From: Siderastrea radians | Taxonomy: Eukaryota > Cnidaria > Anthozoa > Scleractinia > Rhizangiidae | Direction of reading: 5' to 3' | Assembly: GCA_964017195.1 (NCBI GenBank) | Contig: CAXHKT010000102.1 | Coordinates: forward strand, 186,001 to 250,000 | Length of the DNA stretch: 64,000 nucleotides | Shown here: positions 58,556-64,000 of the stretch, piece by piece | Layout of the letters: every line of letters begins with the position of its first letter | How positions within the stretch are numbered: position 1 is the stretch's first letter | The notes under the pieces: model-generated | Seen by the model: the letters and a program-made list of their open reading frames with translations, nothing else | The model's database searches: none | What the model was told of the DNA's origin: nothing | Position numbers and translations under genes: made by a program

Positions 58556-61288
58556 ATGCATTTGGGAGCTTTGTGCATGCAGCGGAGAGCGCCAGTTAGC
58601 TTTTTGAGCTTTTTGGGGCCTGGGGGAAGGCCCCAAAATGGGGGTTTTTTCCACCTTATCGACAAAATCGCAGACTTTCTACACAATAAACTGTTTTTTC
58701 TGATAGCCCCGAGGGATTTGCATTATTATTGGGCCAGTGCGCAGCCTTGCGCAGACAGATTGCGCAGATAAGAACACCTTTTTGAGCCTCTGGGAATGCC
58801 CCAAAATGGGGTATTTTCCCTAGGGATCGCACATATCGCGCTTTCTTTGTACTTTTGCACAAAAGGAACTTTTTTCGGATGGTCCCAAAGGGATTGAATG
58901 CATTTGGGAGCTTTGTGCATGCAGCGGAGAGCGCCAGTTAGCTTTTTGAGCTTTTTGGGGCCTCAGGGAAGGCCCCAAAATGGGGGTTTTTTCCACCTTA
59001 TCGACAAAATCGCAGACTTTCTACACAATAAACTGTTTTTTCTGATAGCCCCGAAGGATTTGCATTATTATTGGGCCAGTGCGCAGCCTTGCGCAGACAG
59101 ATTCTGCAGATAAGAACAGGTCTTTGAGCCTCTGGGAATGCCCCAAAATGGGGTTTTTTCCCTGAGGATCGCACATATCTCGCTTTCTTTGTACTTTTGC
59201 ACAAAAGGAACTTTTTTCGGATGGTCCCAAAGGGATTGAATGCATTTGGGAGCTTTGTGCATGCAGCGGAGAGCGCCAGTTAGCTTTTTGAGCTTTTTGG
59301 GGCCTGAGGGAAGGCCCCAAAATGGGGGTTTTTTCCACCTTATCGACAAAATCGCAGACTTTCTACACAATAAACTGTTTTCTCTGATAGCCCCGAGGGA
59401 TTTGCATTATTATTGGGCCAGTGCGCAGCCTTGCGCAGACAGATTGCGCAGATAAGAAGACCTTTTTGAGCCTCTGGGAATGCCCCAAAATGGGGTTTTT
59501 TCCCTAAGGATCGCACATATCGCGCTTTCTTTGTACTTTGGACAAAAGGAACTTTTTTCGGATGGTCCCAAAGGGATTGAATGCATTTGGGAGCTTTGTG
59601 CATGCAACGGAGAGCGCCAGTTAGCTTTTTGAGCTTTTTGGGGCCTGAGGGAAGGCCCCAAAATGGGGGTTTTTTCCACCTTATCGACAAAATCGCAGAC
59701 TTTCTACACAATAAACTGTTTTTTCTGATAGCCCCGAGGGATTTGCATTATTATTGGGCCAGTGCGCAGCCTTGCGCAGACAGATTGCGCAGATAAGAAC
59801 ACCTTTTTGAGCCTCTGGGAATGCCCCCAAATGGGGTTTTTTCCCTAAGGATCGCACATATCGCGCTTTCTTTGTACTTTTGCACAAAAGGACCTTTTTT
59901 CGGATGGTCCCAAAGGAATTGAATGCATTTGGGAGCTTTGTGCATGCAGTGGAGATCGCCAGTTAGCTTTTGGAGCATTTTGGGGCCTCAGGGAAGGCCC
60001 CAAAATGGGGTTTTTTTCCACCTTATCGACAAAATCGCAGACTTTCTACACAATAAACTGTTTTTTCTGATAGCCCCGAGGGATTTGCATTATTATTGAG
60101 CCAGTGCGCGGCCTTGCGCAGACAGATTACGCAGATAAGAACACCTTTGAGCCTCTGGGAATGCCCCAAAATCGGGTTTTTTCCCTAAGGATCGCACATA
60201 TCGCGCTTTCTTTGTACTTTTGCACAAAAGGAACTTTTTTCGGATGGTCCCAAAGGGATTGAATGCATTTGGGAGCTTTGTGCATGCAGCGGAGAGCGCC
60301 AGTTAGCTTTTTGAGCTTTTTGGGGCCTGAGGTAAGGCCCCAAAATGGGTGTTTTTTCCACCTTATCGACAAAATCGCAGACTTTCTACACAATAAACTG
60401 TTTTTTCTGATAGCCCCGAGGGATTTGCATTATTATTGGGCCAGTGCGCAGCCTTGCGCAGACAGATTGCGCAGATAAGAACACCTTTTTGAGCCTCTGG
60501 GAATGCCCCAAAATGGGGTTTTTTCCCTAAGGATCGCACATATCGCGCTTTCTTTGTACTTTTGCACAAAAGGAACTTTTTTCGGATGGTCCCAAAGGGA
60601 TTGAATGCATTTAGGAGCTTTGTGCATGCAGCGGAGAGCGCCAGTTAGCTTTTTGAGCTTTTTGGGGCCTGAGGGAAGGCCCCAAAATGGGGGTTTTTTC
60701 CACCTTATCGTCAAAATCGCAGACTTTCTACACAATAAACTGTTTTTTCTGATAGCCCCGAGGGATTTGCATTATTATTGGGCCAGTGCGCAGCCTTGCG
60801 CAGACAGATTACGCAGATAAGAACACCTTTTTGAGGCTCTGGGAATGCCCCAAAATGGGGTTTTTTCCCTAAGGATCGCACATATCGCGCTTTCTTTGTA
60901 CTTTTGCACAAAAAGAACTTTTTTCGGATGGTCCCAAAGGGATTGAATGCATTTGGGAGCTTTGTGCATGCAGCGGAGAGCGCCAGTTAGCTTTTTGAGC
61001 TTTTTGGGGCCTGAGGGAAGGCCCCAAAATGGGTGTTTTTTCCACCTTATCGACAAAATCGCAGACTTTCTACACAATAAACTGTTTTTTCTGATAGCCC
61101 CGAGGGATTTGCATTATTATTGGGCCAGTGCGCAGCCTTGCGCAGACAGATTGCGCAGATAAGAACACCTTTTTGAGCCTCTGGGAATGCCCCAAAATGG
61201 GGTTTTTTCCCTAAGGATCGCACATATCGCGCTTTCTTTGTACTCTTGCACAAAAGGAACTTTTTTCGGATGGTCCCAAAGGGATTGA
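58556..61288 (+). repeat. Copy 2 of the ~10-kb dispersed duplication (middle part)
   Basis: Anchors are 58556, 58898, 59240, 59581, 59923 (c-like), 60263 (d), 60605 (e, TTTAGGAGC) and 60947. Counterparts are 24376 or 24718, then 25060-27109 at 33,838 bp. Only one GCCTGGGGG monomer is here (58556) against two in copy 1. ACAGGTCTTTGAG (59,116), GACCTTTTTGAG (59,460) and CTTATCGTCAAAAT (60,708) confirm the pairing. Confidence 0.9.
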
Positions 61289-64000
61289 ATGCATTTGGGA
61301 GCTTTGTGCATGCAGCGGAGAGCGCCAGTTAGCTTTTTGAGCTTTCTGGGGCCTGAGGGAAGGCCCCAAAATGGGGGTTTTTTTCACCTTATCGACAAAA
61401 TCGCAGACTTTCTACACAATAAACTGTTTTTTCTGATAGCCCCGAGGGATTTGCATTATTATTGGGCCAGTGCGCAGCCTTGCGCAGACAGATTGCGCAG
61501 ATAAGAACACCTTTTTGAGCCTCTGGGAATGCCCCAAAATGGGGTTTTTTCCCTAAGGATCGCACATATCGCGCTTTCTTTGTACTCTTGCACAAAAGGA
61601 ACTTTTTTCGGATGGTCCCAAAGGGATTGAATGCATTTGGGAGCTTTGTGCATGCAGCGGAGAGCGCCAGTTAGCTTTTTGAGCTTTTTGGGGCCTGAGG
61701 GAAGGCCCCAAAATGGGGTTTTTTTCCACCCTATCGACAAAATCGCAGACTTTCTACACAATAAACTGTTTTTTCTGATAGCCCCGAGGGATTTGCATTA
61801 TTATTGGGCCAGTGCGCAGCCTTGCGCAGACAGATTGCACAGAGAAGAACACCTTTTTGAGCCTCTGGGAATGCCCCAAAATGGGGTTTTTCCCTAAGGA
61901 TCGCACATATCGCGCTTTCTTTGTACTTTTGCACAAAAGGAACTTTTTTCGGATGGTCCCAAAGGGATTGAATGCATTTGGGAGCTTTGTGCATGCAGCG
62001 GAGAGCGCCAGTTAGCTTTTTGAGCTTTTTGGGGCCTGAGGGAAGGCCCCAAAATGGGGTTTTTTTTCACCTTATCGACAAAATCGCAGACTTTCTACAC
62101 AATAAACTGTTTTTTCTGATAGCCCCGAGGGATTTGCATTATTATTGGGCCAGTGCGCAGCCTTGCGCAGACAGATTGCGCAGATAAGAACACCTTTTTG
62201 AGCCTCTGGGAATGCCCCAAAATGGGGTTTTTTCCCTAAGGATCGCACATATCGCGCTTTCTTTGTACTTTTGCACAAAAGGAACTTTTTTCGGATGGTC
62301 CCAAAGGGATTGAATGCATTTGGGAGCTTTGTGCATGCAGCGGAGAGCGCCAGTTAGCTTTTTGAGCTTTTTGGGGCCTGAGGGAAGGCCCCAAAATGGG
62401 GTTTTTTTCCACCCTATCGACAAAATCGCAGACTTTCTACACAATAAACTGTTTTTTCTGATAGCCCCGAGGGATTTGCATTATTATTGGGCCAGTGCGC
62501 AGCCTTGCGCAGACAGATTGGGCAGAGAAGAACACCTTTTTGAGCCTCTGGGAATGCCCCAAAATGGAAGATCGCACATATCGCGCTTTCTTTGTACTTT
62601 TGCACAAAAGGAACTTTTTTCGGATGGTCCCAAAGGGATTGAATGCATTTGGGAGCTTTGTGCATGCAGCGGAGAGCGCCAGTTAGCTTTTTGAGCTTTT
62701 TGGGGCCTGAGGGAAGGCCCCAAAATGGGGTTTTTTTCCACCTTATCGACAAAATCGCAGACTTTCTACACAATAAACTGTTTTTTCTGATAGCCCCGAG
62801 GAATTTGCATTATTATTGGGCCAGTGCGCAGCCTTGCGCAGACAGATTGGGCAGAGAAGAACACCTTTTTGAGCCTCTGGGAATGCCCCAAAATGGGGTT
62901 TTTCCCTAAGGATCGCACATATCGCGCTTTCTTTGTACTTTTGCACAAAAGGAACTTTTTTCGGATGGTCCCAAAGGGATTGAATGCATGCATTTGGGAG
63001 CTTTGTGCATGCAGCGGAGAGCGCCAGTTAGCTTTTTGAGCTTTTTGGGGCCTGAGGGAAGGCCCCAAAATGGGGGTTTTTTCCACCTTATCGACAAAAT
63101 CGCAGACTTTCTACACAATAAACTGTTTTTTCTGATAGCCCTGAGGGATTTGCATTATTATTGGGCCAGTGCGCAGCCTTGCGCAGACATATTGCGCAGA
63201 TAAGAACACCTTTTTGAGCCTCTGGGAATGCCCCAAAATGGGGTTTTTTCCCTAAGGATCGCACATATCGCGCTTTCTTTGTACTTTTGCACAAAAGGAA
63301 CTTTTTTCGGATGGTGCCAAAGGGATTGAATGCATTTGGGAGCTTTGTGCATGCAGCGGAGAGCGCCAGTTAGCTTTTTGAGCTTTTGGGGGCCTGAGGG
63401 AAGGCCCCAAAATGGGGGTTTTTTCCACCTTATCGACAAAATCGCAGACTTTCTACACAATAAACTGTTTCTTCTGATAGCCCCGAGGGATTTGCATTAT
63501 TATTGGGCCAGTGCGCAGCCTTGCGCAGACAGATTGCGCAGATAAGAACACCTTTTTGAGCCTCTGGGAATGCCCCAAAATGGGGTTTTTTCCCTAAGGA
63601 TCGCACATATCGCGCTTTCTTTGTACTTTTGCACAAAAAGAACTTTTTTCGGATGGTCCCAAAGGGATTGAATGCATTTGGGAGCTTTGTGCATGCAGCG
63701 GAGAGCGCCAGTTAGCTTTTTCAGCTTTTTGGGGCCTGAGGGAAGGTCCCAAAATGGGGGTTTTTTCCACCTTATCGACAAAATCGCAGACTTTCTACAC
63801 AATAAACTGTTTTTTCTGATAGCCCCGAGGGATTTGCATTATTATTGGGCCAGTGCGCAGCCTTGCGCAGACAGATTGCGCAGATAAGAACACCTTTTTG
63901 AGCCTCTGGGAATGCCCCAAAATGGGGTTTTTTCCCTAAGGATCGCAAATATCGCGCTTTCTTTGTACTTTTGCACAAAAGGAACTTTTTTCGGATGGTC
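61289..64000 (+). repeat. Copy 2 of the ~10-kb dispersed duplication (right part), runs off the window
   Basis: Anchors are 61289, 61631, 61972, 62314, 62643, 62984, 63330 and 63672. They match 28819-31202 at 32,470 bp (95 monomers), including the 13-bp deletion (62314), TGCA duplication (62984), CCCTGAGGG, TTTTGGGGGCC, GTTTCTTCTG and GGTCCCAAAAT. The array is cut by the window end inside a monomer, so its right limit is unknown. Confidence 0.92.

Larger units (their letters stand above)
1..64000 (+). repeat. 342-bp satellite array, whole window
   Basis: The anchor ATGCATTTGGG and its variants recurs 187 times between 102 and 63672, nearly always 340-343 bp apart. Exceptions are 329, 333 and 345-346 bp, each explained by a visible small indel. 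All copies lie on the same strand. Monomers differ by scattered single-base changes and a few small indels. GC is about 47%. No stretch longer than a monomer falls outside the repeat, so there is no gene, transposon or unique DNA anywhere in the window. I infer a eukaryotic heterochromatic or centromeric satellite from the scale, head-to-tail order and higher-order repeats. The taxon cannot be read from the sequence. Confidence 0.98.

Noticed and set aside
1..64000. CRISPR array
   Set aside because: Repeats of 342 bp with no unique spacers and no cas genes do not fit.
1..64000. Ribosomal intergenic-spacer subrepeats
   Set aside because: No 18S, 5.8S or 28S sequence occurs in 64 kb, and higher-order block duplications of this size are typical of satellites rather than rDNA spacers.
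1..64000. Telomeric or simple-sequence repeat tracts and transposon insertions
   Set aside because: No TTAGGG-type arrays, long terminal repeats, terminal inverted repeats or target-site duplications were seen. Every period is accounted for by satellite monomers.
1..64000. Assembly artefact creating the large duplications
   Set aside because: It cannot be excluded, but copies differ by private substitutions and whole-monomer indels, which a simple repeat of one read path would not produce. Spanning long reads would decide.

Overview
The whole 64 kb window is a single satellite-DNA array. I count 187 copies of one ~342-bp monomer (mean spacing of an internal anchor, 63,570 bp / 186 = 341.8 bp), all head to tail in the same orientation. 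Both window ends fall inside the array. I found no unique flanking DNA, transposon insertion, RNA gene or credible protein-coding gene. The anchor used throughout is the first base of ATGCATTTGGG (or its variants), once per monomer, at 102, 444, 786 ... 63672. GC is about 47% (160/342 counted in one monomer).

The window suggests a eukaryotic heterochromatic, possibly centromeric or pericentromeric, satellite. The reasons are the size of the homogeneous array, the monomer length close to two nucleosome repeats, the multi-level higher-order repeats and the decay of CpG to TpG/CpA. I cannot name the species, and I do not recognise the satellite as a named family.

Four levels of organisation can be read. 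(1) Each 342-bp monomer is an ancient dimer of two diverged halves, 174 bp and 168 bp, both starting with GCCCCAAAATGGGG. (2) Monomer variants are ordered into higher-order repeats: a six-monomer unit of 2,050 bp (variants called d-e-f-a-b-c here) dominates 2.5-8.3 kb and 11.0-14.5 kb and returns as fragments at 36.7, 45.5 and 47.9 kb; a two-monomer unit of ~685 bp is present three times at 16.9-18.9 kb. (3) Blocks of many monomers are themselves duplicated: 6,155 bp (18 monomers) in tandem at 4.9-17.1 kb, and 8.54-8.88 kb (25/26 monomers) in tandem at 29.8-46.9 kb. (4) About 10 kb at 21.6-31.5 kb recurs at 54.8-64.0 kb with gains and losses of exactly 3, 1 and 4 monomers. This is the pattern expected of unequal exchange in register.

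Within each monomer the recurring signals are a perfect 11-bp-stem hairpin at one half-unit boundary, a weaker nested hairpin at the other, A/T tracts grouped in two ~90-bp zones alternating with tract-free zones, an exact POU octamer plus CCAAT motif on the minus strand, an AATAAA on the plus strand, and three TGCGCAG motifs. The short open frames on both strands are by-products of the repeat and are not annotated as genes.
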